From: Cupriavidus laharis
Lineage (GTDB): Bacteria > Pseudomonadota > Gammaproteobacteria > Burkholderiales > Burkholderiaceae
Assembly (NCBI RefSeq): GCF_914271435.1
Contig: NZ_CAJZAI010000012.1
Span: 1-64,000, forward strand
Length of the DNA stretch: 64,000 bases
Direction of reading: 5' to 3'
Below the pieces are notes generated by a model. The model ran no database searches. It was not told where the DNA came from and saw only the letters and a program-made list of their open reading frames with translations. The translations under genes were made by a program, and so were the position numbers. Below are positions 17,304-26,138 of this stretch, one piece after another. How positions within the stretch are numbered: the first letter of the stretch is position 1; each line of letters starts with the position of its first letter.

Positions 17304-17555
17304 ATGCCGAACCCAACCACGACCCCGCTTTACGGTTACGAAATCGCGCCCCGCCTGGCGGAGTCGGGCGGCGGCTTCCGCCTGCGCCTGCTGCAGGACG
17401 GTGTGGAGGTGGGCGGCGGGATCTTTCCCGCCGATCCGGACGCCGACCCGCAGGCGGGCATGGCATGGTTCAACGCGCTCACCGAGTTGGAGCGCGCCGA
17501 GTGGGTCGCCCGTGCCGACAGCGCGCGCCCCTCCGAGGCCTGGGCGGCCTTCTGA
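17304..17555 (+). CDS. Small accessory protein, probably frameshifted near its end
   Basis: 83-residue protein of unknown function (MPNPTTTPLYGYEIAPRL, then FRLRLLQDGVEVGGGIFP). It ends AWAAF at a TGA, but the next frame continues LRAIAYRDAEGEAQAWLASR to a TAA at 17623, with codon use like the body of the gene. One missing C after the TTC near 17550 would restore an ORF of about 106 residues, so the gene has probably suffered a recent single-base deletion (or a sequencing error). It directly follows the vapC remnant. ATG 17304 is favoured over GTG 17298. Confidence 0.55.
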   Translation: MPNPTTTPLYGYEIAPRLAESGGGFRLRLLQDGVEVGGGIFPADPDADPQAGMAWFNALTELERAEWVARADSARPSEAWAAF

Positions 17556-17751
17556 GAGCCATCGCTTACCGCGATGCGGAAGGCGAGGCGCAGGCCTGGC
17601 TCGCGTCCCGGCCGCACGCTTAAGCAAAACGCCCCTGGTGCGGGGCGGATGCTCGAACCACACTGGAGGACGGTGGATAGAGATCAACATATTGGCGCGG
17701 GGGACACCGCGTTGCAGCCAGAGGGGAGGATGTCAACGGATACGTCAACCA

Positions 17752-19455
17752 TCACAGCTGTGCCTCAAGGACGAAACGTGAAGTCGGATTCTTCTTTGCC
17801 GTGCTGATTCGCAACTGTGTGCGGGCGCGTGTCACTGCTACATAGAACAGCCGACGCTCTTCCGACTCGGTGCTCTTCTCATCCGGCACCACCGTTTCTT
17901 CAGCGCGAATGATCCATACGCGATCCCATTCGAGCCCCTTGGAGCTATGCATAGTGGTGAGAATGAGCGCATCCGGCGCGGGCTCATTGTTGTCGCGACG
18001 AAGAAAGTCCAGGCGCTCGGAGAACGGGCCATTCAGGCGTGTGAGCACGTCGTACGTCGTAGTGATTGCCCGCTTGGCCTGGTCTACATCAGTGTGCTGG
18101 ATCATCCACTCCCGGACGCCCTCCAGTACAAGCGAATAGAATTGCCGGTCGCAGAGGGACCGCCATTCCCCAAGCCGCTTCATCAGCTCGCGGTACCGGT
18201 CGGCGGAATTCTCAGACAGGCCCATTTCGAGCAACTCCTTCTTCGGGCGTTGGTCCGTACTCACGCGACCCTTGCGGTGAAGGAGTTTGAGTTCCTGCGT
18301 ACCGATCCGGGCAAAGGAGAGCAGGGCGTCGACCCCGGCCGTCCTGGTCTTCTGCACCAGTTCAAGCAGGTTGCACATCAACGCTGCCTCGGGCCGGCTC
18401 AGAATCGACTTGCCGGACGCCCGGTAATACTTGATGCCGTGCGATCGGCAGACGGCTTCCAAGGGATCGAGAATCCGGTTCGTCCGCGCGAGTACTGCAG
18501 TGGACTGGCCTTCCCGAAGCGCCGGCGCAAGGTACTCCATGGCGGCCACCGCCTCGGCGTACTCATCCGGATAGCGCTGGAACAGCACCTCGCCGCCCGG
18601 TCCCTTGTGCGCAACCAACTCCTTGGGAATCCGGTCCCGGTTGTGGCGGATGATCCTGTCGGCCGCGCCAAGTATCTCGGCGTGACACCGGTAATTGTTT
18701 CCCAGCACCACTGGCTGCGCCTCGAACTGGCGGATGAATGATTCCATGCCGCGGAAGCCCAGCGCCGAGCGGAAGCCGTAGATGCTCTGATCGTCGTCAC
18801 CGACTACAGTCACGATTGAGCCGGCCTGGGCGTGCAACGCGATCCACTGGTACTGCAGTGGATCGGTGTCCTGGAACTCGTCAACCAGCAAGTAAGTTAG
18901 CGGGTAGGGCGCGATGGTGCCGCGTTGCATGCCGTCGACCGCGAGGCGCAACATGTCCTGAAAGTCGATCTTCCCGTTTCGTTCCAGTGCGTCCTGATAG
19001 CACTGATACAACAGCGCATCAGGCGTATCCGCCTCGACCTGCCCGAAGTTCGTCTTGATGGCCTCGATGGCTGCAATGGCGTCTTCCACCTTCCAATCCA
19101 GCCCTGTGTCCGCGAGAACCTGGATGAGCAGGCCTGTGCGGTCGCCATCGGTCGCGATGTCAGGCGCGCTCTCGCCGCCTCCGCCCAACTGTCTGTACGC
19201 GAGTGAGTGAAACGTACCCGCGAGCAATCGCTTCTTGGCGCCCGGGCCGGCGAGGGCCAGGATGCGTTCGCGCAGCTCAACCGCAGCGTCCTTGCTGAAC
19301 GTCACCGCGCCAACCGTTGCATCGGGCTCGCCGAGGAGCATTGCCGCCTTGGTGGCAATGGTCTTGGTCTTGCCGGCGCCCGGACAGGCCACCGCGACGC
19401 AATGCCGCCGCAGCTCCACCACTTCGCGCTGCGCCGGATTCAGTTCATCCAGCAT
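17752..19455 (-). CDS. UvrD/Rep-family superfamily 1 DNA helicase
   Basis: 567-residue SF1A 3'-5' helicase. Motifs in order: Q motif LNPAQREVVEL, Walker A ACPGAGKTKTI, motif II VDEFQDTDPLQY, motif III VVGDDDQSIYGFRSA, motif IV-V STAVLARTNRI and MHSSKGLEWDRVWI, motif VI LFYVAVTRART. It is shorter than chromosomal UvrD (about 720), with compact 1B/2B insertions. It is last in a long minus-strand transfer-region run, and its start overlaps the preceding small gene by about 11 bases. A role in unwinding during transfer or plasmid replication is plausible; none is proven by sequence. Confidence 0.9.
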   Translation of the reverse strand: MLDELNPAQREVVELRRHCVAVACPGAGKTKTIATKAAMLLGEPDATVGAVTFSKDAAVELRERILALAGPGAKKRLLAGTFHSLAYRQLGGGGESAPDIATDGDRTGLLIQVLADTGLDWKVEDAIAAIEAIKTNFGQVEADTPDALLYQCYQDALERNGKIDFQDMLRLAVDGMQRGTIAPYPLTYLLVDEFQDTDPLQYQWIALHAQAGSIVTVVGDDDQSIYGFRSALGFRGMESFIRQFEAQPVVLGNNYRCHAEILGAADRIIRHNRDRIPKELVAHKGPGGEVLFQRYPDEYAEAVAAMEYLAPALREGQSTAVLARTNRILDPLEAVCRSHGIKYYRASGKSILSRPEAALMCNLLELVQKTRTAGVDALLSFARIGTQELKLLHRKGRVSTDQRPKKELLEMGLSENSADRYRELMKRLGEWRSLCDRQFYSLVLEGVREWMIQHTDVDQAKRAITTTYDVLTRLNGPFSERLDFLRRDNNEPAPDALILTTMHSSKGLEWDRVWIIRAEETVVPDEKSTESEERRLFYVAVTRARTQLRISTAKKNPTSRFVLEAQL

Positions 19456-19696
19456 GAGCCACCTGTTCGTCGGGGTAAAGGATCACAACGATATGATCCT
19501 CCGCGCCGCGCCAGTGGATCCCCTCGTCGTCGCGGATCACAAGCGTGCCGGACTCATCATCGTGGGAAATGACCAAGCCTTCGCCGAAAGATGCGACATC
19601 GGTCTGGAATTCCACGGTAGCGTTCACAAGGCTCATGCTGGAGCAGTAGGTATTGAAGAAATTTGCCGCCCATCGGGGCGAAGGGCGGTCAGGCAT
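19445..19696 (-). CDS. Conserved small protein, unknown function
   Basis: 83 residues, with a beta-rich acidic segment (GLVISHDDESGTLVIRDDEG) in the middle. ATG 19696 sits directly after the stop of the upstream 290-residue gene; another possible start is MSLVNATVEF at 19633. It overlaps the helicase start, so the three genes are likely cotranscribed and coupled. No family recognised. Confidence 0.6.
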   Translation of the reverse strand: MPDRPSPRWAANFFNTYCSSMSLVNATVEFQTDVASFGEGLVISHDDESGTLVIRDDEGIHWRGAEDHIVVILYPDEQVAHAG

Positions 19697-19699
19697 CAC

Positions 19700-20572
19700 T
19701 CAGACGCCGCGAACCGTCGTCATCAGCTTCAGGTGAGTCATGTAGCTGCGCAGGCCGAGGGGATGGAAGGTGCGCAGGAATCGCGCGACTTCGTCGTTGA
19801 TGTCGGACTGGTCGCGAATGCCGTTCCAGACCATAAAGTCGAACTGGTCCATGGCGCGGTCGAACTTAGCGAGGAGGCCCAACACCCGCATCGAAAAGCG
19901 CGAGTAAGCTTCCACCGTCAGGTTCAACGAAGGCAGGGTGACGGTCGGCTCAAACACGATATCGTTTTTCGCACGCATCTCCGCCTCCCGTTGCGTGCGC
20001 AGTGCCTCGGCGACTCGCAACTGCTCGTCGACATAGTCCTCCAGCCTGGACAGCGTGCGCTCGAAGTAGTCTTCCAGCGTTGCCAGCTCACCCTTGGCAA
20101 ACGTGCTGCTCCCGAAGCGCTGCAGGTTGATGCTCATGCGGTTCATGAACGGCCACCACTGTTCGAACAGCGGGCGCAGACGCGTGTGATTGAGCTTGAT
20201 GGCGACGGGCACGACGGCCGCGCCGGCAAGTTGCCGCGTCAGGATCTGGCTGCCGATCTCACGGCGGCGACGAATGATTGCGGCGCGGTCCTCCGGCTTC
20301 AGGTCGCGAAAGCGCTTGCGCGTGTTGGCGACCTCGGCCTTCTTTTGCTCTGCTTCCGCAGAAGTGATCAGGCCTTCTTTACGCAGAGTGTCGGCTGCGG
20401 CGTCCATCTCCAGCAGCTCGCGCTCGAGCGAACCATCGTCAGCGCCATCGGTCGTGCCCGTTGCGGCGTCAGCAGCGTCTGCGGTAGTGACGTGAGCCAG
20501 AGTGTCGGCCTCGGCGGCGAGCAGAGGATCGTCCTGCTGCGTCACAACGGCGGTGTCGGTGATGGTGGTCAT
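19700..20572 (-). CDS. Conserved transfer-region protein, unknown function
   Basis: 290-residue soluble protein without a signal peptide. The first 45 residues are Ala/Thr/Asp-rich and probably disordered. Charged helices follow (AIIRRRREIGSQILTRQLAG, RTLSRLEDYVDEQLRVAEAL), with predicted coiled-coil character. It lies between DUF4400 and the small protein/helicase pair, in the same orientation as the T4SS genes. I do not recognise the family with confidence; proteins of this general type occur in integrative-conjugative-element transfer modules. Confidence 0.65.
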   Translation of the reverse strand: MTTITDTAVVTQQDDPLLAAEADTLAHVTTADAADAATGTTDGADDGSLERELLEMDAAADTLRKEGLITSAEAEQKKAEVANTRKRFRDLKPEDRAAIIRRRREIGSQILTRQLAGAAVVPVAIKLNHTRLRPLFEQWWPFMNRMSINLQRFGSSTFAKGELATLEDYFERTLSRLEDYVDEQLRVAEALRTQREAEMRAKNDIVFEPTVTLPSLNLTVEAYSRFSMRVLGLLAKFDRAMDQFDFMVWNGIRDQSDINDEVARFLRTFHPLGLRSYMTHLKLMTTVRGV

Positions 20573-20651
20573 GCTGTTTCTCCTGAAAGGACCCCCAAAA
20601 TGGGCGATCCGCGTTGAATGTATGAAAGTGAGGTAGAGCAGATGAGTACGG

Positions 20652-21269
20652 CTATCGGTTCACGTGAAACGACGCTGCGAGGCGCCAGGACAGGCCGCCT
20701 ACGCCGGCGACGGCAAGCGTCCATACCCATGCCGGCAGCGACAACGGCAGAAGCATTGCCACGGCACTGAGGCCCATCGCCGCGAGGAGGCCATGCGCGG
20801 CCAGGTGAAAGCCAACGGGGCTTGCGACGCCGGCGGCGGCTGCCCGGATGCGCCGCTGGACCGCGCCGTCGTTGAGCATGACCCCCGCAAAGATCACCGC
20901 GCCCCATCCCCAGTTGCCAGCAATCGTGGCCCGATACACAGCCCGATACAGCTCCATCCAGAAGCGCTGCATCCATCCCGCGGCAAAGCCGGCCGAGCCA
21001 CCGTCGCCGACCACCGACTGGTTGTTGGAACCAGCAAAGGAGCGTCGGATCAAGCCCGAGTCGACAAACCACTCGCGAAAGCGCTGATTGGCGCGATCGG
21101 CTAGCGCAATTGCTCGATCTTCCCCAAAGACTGATTCGACAGACGCCTGTTCGGCGGCGTCAACTTCGAACCGCGCGCTTTCCGGCAGGAGGGGCACGAG
21201 CGTAGCCATCAGTACTGGCGTGACGACCAGCCACAACCGCATGTGCGAAACGAAACGACTGTTGGACAT
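20652..21269 (-). CDS. DUF4400 integral membrane transfer protein
   Basis: 205 residues with an N-terminal membrane segment (LWLVVTPVLMATLVPLLP), a periplasmic loop (RFREWFVDSGLIRRSF) and three further membrane segments in the second half (WGAVIFAGVMLND, AAHGLLAAMGLSAVAMLLPL, VWTLAVAGVGGL). The pattern fits the DUF4400 family found next to traD in ICE and plasmid conjugation modules. Its exact role in transfer is unknown; it probably sits with TraD in the inner membrane. It follows an 81-residue membrane protein with almost no gap. Confidence 0.75.
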   Translation of the reverse strand: MSNSRFVSHMRLWLVVTPVLMATLVPLLPESARFEVDAAEQASVESVFGEDRAIALADRANQRFREWFVDSGLIRRSFAGSNNQSVVGDGGSAGFAAGWMQRFWMELYRAVYRATIAGNWGWGAVIFAGVMLNDGAVQRRIRAAAAGVASPVGFHLAAHGLLAAMGLSAVAMLLPLSLPAWVWTLAVAGVGGLSWRLAASFHVNR

Positions 21270-21270
21270 A

Positions 21271-21516
21271 TCAGCGCAGCAGGGTATTGAGCACGAGACA
21301 CGGAATCGCGAGGAAGGCGAGCAGGCCGCCCCAGAACAGCGCGGGGCGGGACTGCTCGACTTTCAGCAGCGCCATGGCGAAAGCATGGCGACCGTTGGCG
21401 AAGATCTCGGGGACCACCGCATTTGGCTCGCTGGAGCGGACCCAGGTGCGCATGTCTTCTACTTCGTCGGCCGTCACGCGGGCGAGCCTAGCGATGAGCG
21501 AGTTGGCTACAGGCAT
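21271..21516 (-). CDS. Small C-tail-anchored membrane protein
   Basis: 81 residues: a soluble N-terminus (ARVTADEVEDMRTWVRSS) and one C-terminal membrane segment (PALFWGGLLAFLAIPCLVLN). ATG 21516 (MPVANSLIARL) starts 29 bases inside the end of the upstream gene, which indicates coupling. Its position between traD and DUF4400 suggests a transfer role; no family recognised. Confidence 0.65.
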   Translation of the reverse strand: MPVANSLIARLARVTADEVEDMRTWVRSSEPNAVVPEIFANGRHAFAMALLKVEQSRPALFWGGLLAFLAIPCLVLNTLLR

Positions 21517-21994
21517 CGTATTCCTCGAAATAGCGGCGGAAGGTCGGCCCCTTGAGCACGCGCGCGGCCAGCTGAAAGGCGGCACTGCGCGGTGTGATAG
21601 GCTCCGGACAGGGCTCATCGACCATACGGCATAGATAGCCCGGAGCCTGGCGCGCCTCGAACAGAGGGATCGGCTCCAGGAACGGGGCCCAGACCACGTA
21701 CTTCTCGCCTTTGAAGGCCGCGTAGCGCTTGGCATACAACTCGTGCGAGCGGCCAAAGAGGCCGCGCATGAAGGCGATGTTGCCGGAGCCCGCTTTGCGC
21801 TCGGCCTTGTAGCCAGCCAGCGCATCTACCAGCATTTCCTTCACCAGCGGCTCGTCGCGCACGATGAAGTTCAGGCCGATGAAGTCGACGAGACGGGTGC
21901 AGACGTCGTCCAGCTCCGGGAAGCAAATGAACACGGGCGACAGCTTGGCCGAGAGCTTGTGCTCTTTGACGATCTGGCGAAACAGGCTGGTCAT
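21488..21994 (-). CDS. Conserved transfer-region protein, unknown function
   Basis: 168-residue soluble protein starting MTSLFRQIVKEHKLSAKLSP, with a conserved-looking acidic centre (FPELDDVCTRLVDFIGLNF). It follows traD by six bases and overlaps the next gene by 29. No signal peptide or membrane segment. Family not recognised; its location argues for a coupling-protein accessory role. Confidence 0.65.
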   Translation of the reverse strand: MTSLFRQIVKEHKLSAKLSPVFICFPELDDVCTRLVDFIGLNFIVRDEPLVKEMLVDALAGYKAERKAGSGNIAFMRGLFGRSHELYAKRYAAFKGEKYVVWAPFLEPIPLFEARQAPGYLCRMVDEPCPEPITPRSAAFQLAARVLKGPTFRRYFEEYDACSQLAHR

Positions 21995-22000
21995 GCGAAC

Positions 22001-23857
22001 TTATCCTTCGATGATGGGAATGCGACCCTGGTAGACGGAGCCACCGGAGACCCGCAGGAAGTACTGGAGATTGGGCAACTGCGTAATCAGGCGCACGGGA
22101 ATCAGCGGAACCTTCTCGAGCTGCCGGGAACGCGACACCGACCCGCTGAACTCGCCCACGTGGGCCTCACTGCCGGTGCTCGTCGTGCTCGACTGGACGA
22201 TATTGGTGATTGCGGTTTCGCCTACCTTGTCCGAGAACCACTGCGCCGTGTCGGTGTCTTCCAATCGTAAGATGATCTGATTGTTGAGGTTCGCCAAAAC
22301 CTGCAGCATTTTTGCTGCGTTTCCGAGTTTGGCCTCCAGATCGGACCGGCTCTGGAAGGCGACGAAGGCCTTGAAGCCCGCGCCGCGCCCCTTGTTGAGA
22401 ATCTGGATCACTTGCTCGTTGATCGCCTCGGCCACCTCGTCAATGATGAGGACGACACCGGGCGGCTTGTCGTAGAAGTTGTAGATGGTGCCGGCCACCG
22501 AAGCGATGTCGGACAGGATCATCGAGGCGATAGCCTTGGCGACAATGCTGTTGGACATGGAATCAAGCCCGACGCACAGCACCGCCTTCTGCTTGATGAT
22601 CTTGTCGATGTCCCAGATTTCCCGATCGTCCTCGAAATCGTCCGCCTTGGGCGCGAGCATCAGGCCGGTCTCGCCGGTGGCCAGCATCTGCAGCAGCGGC
22701 AGCGCCGATGCGATGATGCGCATGTAGTGCTCGCGGTCATGCGTAAAGGTGGAAACCAGGCCATCGATCGACTCGTGCCCGTGCCCGACATTGGCGAACC
22801 GCTGCAGGTAGAGCTGCACCATGCCGTCAAGCACCGTTGCGCCGCTCTTCTGGCCGAGCTTCTGCATGAAGCCGTTGACCTCGTCCTCCCAGTCGGCCAG
22901 GCCTTGTTCGGGGAAGAAGCGCTTGAGGCAGCGCTCCAGCAAGTTATTGATGCCGGACTGCGCGTAATTGAGGATGGAGCGCAGGTTCGGCTTGTCGCCG
23001 ACGTACAGCTCGCCTTTCACCGCCCGGTCGATGAAGAGAAAGGCGAAATCGCGGAACGGGCCTTCCTCCATCAGCTGCGCGATTCGACTGGGGATCTCCG
23101 AAGGCTGCGACCAGTTCTCCAGTGGATTCAGACGAATTGACTCAGAAGGCGCGGCCTGCTTCCAGTACAGGAACTTGCGTCCGGTCCGCTCGCATTCGCG
23201 TTTTACGCGGTCCTTCAGGTCCCGGTCGTTCTTGGGATCAATGATGATCAGCACGTCTTCGGCGTTGTGGATCACCTGAGTTGCGATGACCTCGTAGGTA
23301 CGTGTTTTACCCGCGCCTGTTGTGCCGCCGACGGCCGTATGTCCGCCCAGCGCTTTGTAGTGTAGCGGCACCGGAACCTTCTTCGGCTCCATACCGTGAA
23401 TCCACGACTGGCCTTGCGGAGTATGGTCGCGGATGCTCTGGGGAGGGCCAAACCTGGCCTCGATCGCGCTGCTGACCTTGGGCGGCAGCCACCGCGGAAG
23501 CCCCGGGATTTCGGACGACGGCATGCGCAGGATGTCATGCGCGATCTGACAATGCTTCTGTGTCCACTCGAAACCCGTTCCCAGATACATGGCATCGTCG
23601 CTCTTGCGCAGCTTGGCGCTTTCAGAGAGCAGTTGTTCGATGTTCACCTTGGCGAGCCATTTGGTCGAGATGGCCATGCGAAATGACAGTGCTCGCCAGA
23701 CCTGGGTGCTTCGCCAAAGCAGCATCGCTCCGCATGCGGCGGCGAAGTATCCTGCATGGGGCATGCCGGACGCAGCAATTAGAGGAACACTCCCGGCCCA
23801 TCCGGCAGCGGCGCGCGCCTCGAACATCGGGCGAAAGTGGTTGATGTACTTGGTCAT
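22001..23857 (-). CDS. traD: Type IV coupling protein TraD/VirD4-like
   Basis: 618-residue inner-membrane ATPase that brings the relaxase-DNA complex to the T4SS channel. N-terminal membrane segments (about residues 20-55), Walker A AVGGTTGAGKTRTYE at about 175-187 and Walker B GVVLIIDEVAE at about 465-475. The insert between them includes NPLENWSQPSEIPSRIAQLM, typical of TraD proteins of the SXT/ICE group. A second conserved block, FQSRSDLEAKLGNAAKMLQV, follows Walker B. It sits directly after the TraI_2-domain gene, the usual traI-traD pairing of MOBH systems. Confidence 0.92.
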   Translation of the reverse strand: MTKYINHFRPMFEARAAAGWAGSVPLIAASGMPHAGYFAAACGAMLLWRSTQVWRALSFRMAISTKWLAKVNIEQLLSESAKLRKSDDAMYLGTGFEWTQKHCQIAHDILRMPSSEIPGLPRWLPPKVSSAIEARFGPPQSIRDHTPQGQSWIHGMEPKKVPVPLHYKALGGHTAVGGTTGAGKTRTYEVIATQVIHNAEDVLIIIDPKNDRDLKDRVKRECERTGRKFLYWKQAAPSESIRLNPLENWSQPSEIPSRIAQLMEEGPFRDFAFLFIDRAVKGELYVGDKPNLRSILNYAQSGINNLLERCLKRFFPEQGLADWEDEVNGFMQKLGQKSGATVLDGMVQLYLQRFANVGHGHESIDGLVSTFTHDREHYMRIIASALPLLQMLATGETGLMLAPKADDFEDDREIWDIDKIIKQKAVLCVGLDSMSNSIVAKAIASMILSDIASVAGTIYNFYDKPPGVVLIIDEVAEAINEQVIQILNKGRGAGFKAFVAFQSRSDLEAKLGNAAKMLQVLANLNNQIILRLEDTDTAQWFSDKVGETAITNIVQSSTTSTGSEAHVGEFSGSVSRSRQLEKVPLIPVRLITQLPNLQYFLRVSGGSVYQGRIPIIEG

Positions 23858-23861
23858 GGAC

Positions 23862-25142
23862 TCAGGCAGGTGTGTTGGGCCGCGGCAGGATCAGCGTGCC
23901 GATGCGTTCGTGCAGGATCAGATCCGTCCCCTGCAGGGCGTACAGCAAGGACAGCTTGCGCAAGTTCTCGATCAGCGTGTCGCTGGCGATGCCGTAGTTG
24001 CCAACCATCTTCTTCGGCAGAACGAGTCCCTTCTCGGCCCATAGGACTTTTACCTTTCCGGCGGTGACGTCCTGGGCAAGAGCGCGGAAGAATTCGCTCA
24101 TCATGCGCGAGCCGCCAAGGAGCGCGGCGAACGGGTCCGGTGCCTCGCGGCGCGGACGCCCCAGAGACGCCGCATCGATGGCGGGCGCCGCGGGTGCATT
24201 TGGTGCCGGGACTGGTTCGGATGCCGGGGCGGCTGGCGCCACCGGAGCGTTGGCCGCGCCGGGGAGCGGAGCAGGATCGGCGGCTGGCGGCTGGAACAAT
24301 GCAGCCGCGGCCGCTGCCGCGCTAGGTGCAGGAGGAACCGGCTCATGGACGCTAGCCGGCACGAGGGCCGTGGCACTGGCTACAGGCGAAGCGAGGTTGA
24401 CGGCAGCCGCCATTTGGTCGGCCGAGGGCGGCACGGTGGTATCGGGAGCGAACACAGCGCGCCGTGCCTTCTGTTCATAGTCCCGAACGGCGGCGACGGC
24501 CTGACGCACGATCTTGTGCAACTGGGCTTCGAAGCCGGTCGGCATTGGCGCGGGATTGATCGCGCCGAACAGTTCGGACAGCACGGGGCCTTCTAGCCAT
24601 GACAGAGCGTCGGCGCCAAGGATCGAGCGGGCCAGCAACGCGCTGCGCATGCGTTCCACCGGCAGCGCCGCTTCGAGGCGGATGACCCGGTAGGGATTCC
24701 CGTCGAGCCACGCGTGAAACGCACCGTGCGCGGCCGGCATCCACTGCTCGCCCGTATCCTCGCGAACAAAATGGAAATGTCGGCAGGGCTCATCCAGCCA
24801 CGTGCAACACGCGGCCAGGAAGAGCGCATACAGGTATTGCGGCTCCAGCCGGCGACGACGCTCCGATGGCTGATCCGCGGCAAACTTCTGCCCGCCAGAC
24901 AGGCGCATTGCAAAGTAGGCCGTCTCCACCGTAGCGCGGAAGGCGCCGCCCGGTTCCGCGTGCTGCGCCGGCTGCAATGGCATGGTGGAGAACCAGTTGG
25001 CGCAGGCGCACAGGACCGATAGCCACTTGGCTTCGAAATCGGCCGGGTTGGCCTCGTTGGCATACTGCCGAATCAGGGCAATGCGCTTGTCGTGCGAGGC
25101 CAACAGGACGTCGGCGTCCTGGGGTAGGTGCTGGTTCATCAT
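23862..25142 (-). CDS. TraI_2-domain (MOBH relaxase-like) protein lacking H-HD ligands
   Basis: 426 residues. The N-terminal 260 follow the TraI_2 domain of MOBH relaxases: LLASHDKRIALIRQY, WFSTMPLQPAQHAEPGGAFR, LEPQYLYALFLAA and GEQWMPAAHGAFHAWL. A proline/alanine-rich linker (about 235-325) leads to a C-terminal TraI_2_C-like winged-helix block (PDPFAALLGGSRMMSEFF through LILHERIGTLILPRP). In MOBH relaxases the first domain reads GGLLRHTLEVA and LLHDIGKP; here the histidine is Ala70 and the HD pair is Thr114-Trp115, so the metal centre looks lost. It is shorter than usual (600 or more). It may act as a relaxosome or coupling accessory rather than a nickase. ATG 25142 overlaps the virB6 stop. 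Confidence 0.75.
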   Translation of the reverse strand: MMNQHLPQDADVLLASHDKRIALIRQYANEANPADFEAKWLSVLCACANWFSTMPLQPAQHAEPGGAFRATVETAYFAMRLSGGQKFAADQPSERRRRLEPQYLYALFLAACCTWLDEPCRHFHFVREDTGEQWMPAAHGAFHAWLDGNPYRVIRLEAALPVERMRSALLARSILGADALSWLEGPVLSELFGAINPAPMPTGFEAQLHKIVRQAVAAVRDYEQKARRAVFAPDTTVPPSADQMAAAVNLASPVASATALVPASVHEPVPPAPSAAAAAAALFQPPAADPAPLPGAANAPVAPAAPASEPVPAPNAPAAPAIDAASLGRPRREAPDPFAALLGGSRMMSEFFRALAQDVTAGKVKVLWAEKGLVLPKKMVGNYGIASDTLIENLRKLSLLYALQGTDLILHERIGTLILPRPNTPA

Positions 25143-26128
25143 CCGCCCGCCATTTTCTTGCCAAGATTCCAGCCGCCGCGCGCGATCCCGCTCATGGCCG
25201 AGCCACCGGTTGCGCCGGATCCGCTACCGAACACTGCTCCGGCAAACTTGGGAATTTCAAGCGAGACGAGAAACAGCATGATGGCCATCCCCAGAGCGTA
25301 GGCCGCTGCTGCGACGGTATCGGTGCCGATCTCGTTGACCCTGCTCAGGTCCGGTTCCATGGTGCCTCCGACCAAATTGGCGAGCACTGCTGCGATCACG
25401 GTGTACATGCAACCGCCAATCATGAAATCGAGCCACGACATGAAATAGCGCCGCGTGTAGTCGGAGAGGGCGAGTGCAACAGCGAGCGGGCCGAGCACGA
25501 TGCCGACGGCGACCTGGATTTCACCGAGAATCATGAAGAAGGCGTAGACGAATGCCGTTAGCGCCACAACGATAAAGGCGAAGAACAGCAAGACGGCACT
25601 GACGATCCCTTGCAGCAGCTCACCGGCCTTGATGACGCGCCACACGGAATCCCAGAGCTTGCCTGCGGTCACGGCCAGCGTCGTCGCGGCGCTCAGCTTG
25701 TCACTGCCGCTGAGGCTCGCGGCCAGGGTCTTGAACCACTCATACAGGCCTTGGGAGAAGCTGTCGTAGGCGAGGTAGATGGCGACGAAGATGCCCACCA
25801 CTGTGATCGTCTCGATGAGTCCTACCCACGCGCCAATGGGGTGCATGGCGGCCATGAAACGGAAGCTCGCCAGCGTGAGCGTGATGACAGCGAGGGCGAA
25901 GGCCAGCTTGTCGGCCTCGGGCGATACTTTGTGGCTCAGACCGATAGCGGACGGGATCAGGCCGCCGGTAATGTTGGTCGCCTGTGCAACGGCCTGCTTC
26001 AGGCCCTTCTCTGCACTGTTGGTTGCGGCAGCCGCGGAGGTGTCGGTTTGAGCGAAGGCGCCGTGAGAAACCAGCCACAAGGCGAAGAGGCACGCCACCA
26101 GTGCTTGAAGAATGTGCTTCAATGCCAT
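25139..26128 (-). CDS. virB6: T4SS inner-membrane protein VirB6/TrbL-like
   Basis: 329-residue polytopic protein with a signal-like N-terminus (ILQALVACLFALWLVSHGAFA) and at least six membrane segments, including AVLLFFAFIVVALTAFVYAFF and ALGMAIMLFLVSLEI. A conserved Trp in the central loop (WKTLA/LWDSVWRV) fits VirB6. The C-terminus is glycine-rich. It forms part of the substrate path through the inner membrane. ATG 26128 (MALKHILQ) is chosen; longer frames overlap virB5 wrongly. Confidence 0.85.
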   Translation of the reverse strand: MALKHILQALVACLFALWLVSHGAFAQTDTSAAAATNSAEKGLKQAVAQATNITGGLIPSAIGLSHKVSPEADKLAFALAVITLTLASFRFMAAMHPIGAWVGLIETITVVGIFVAIYLAYDSFSQGLYEWFKTLAASLSGSDKLSAATTLAVTAGKLWDSVWRVIKAGELLQGIVSAVLLFFAFIVVALTAFVYAFFMILGEIQVAVGIVLGPLAVALALSDYTRRYFMSWLDFMIGGCMYTVIAAVLANLVGGTMEPDLSRVNEIGTDTVAAAAYALGMAIMLFLVSLEIPKFAGAVFGSGSGATGGSAMSGIARGGWNLGKKMAGG

Positions 26129-26138
26129 GGCGTTGGCC

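Noticed and set aside
18925..20617. Long plus-strand open frames opposite the helicase and the 290-residue gene
   Set aside because: Shadow frames opposite a clear SF1 helicase and its coupled neighbours.
22412..23140. Plus-strand open frame opposite traD
   Set aside because: Lies entirely opposite the conserved TraD ATPase; no domain or start signal.
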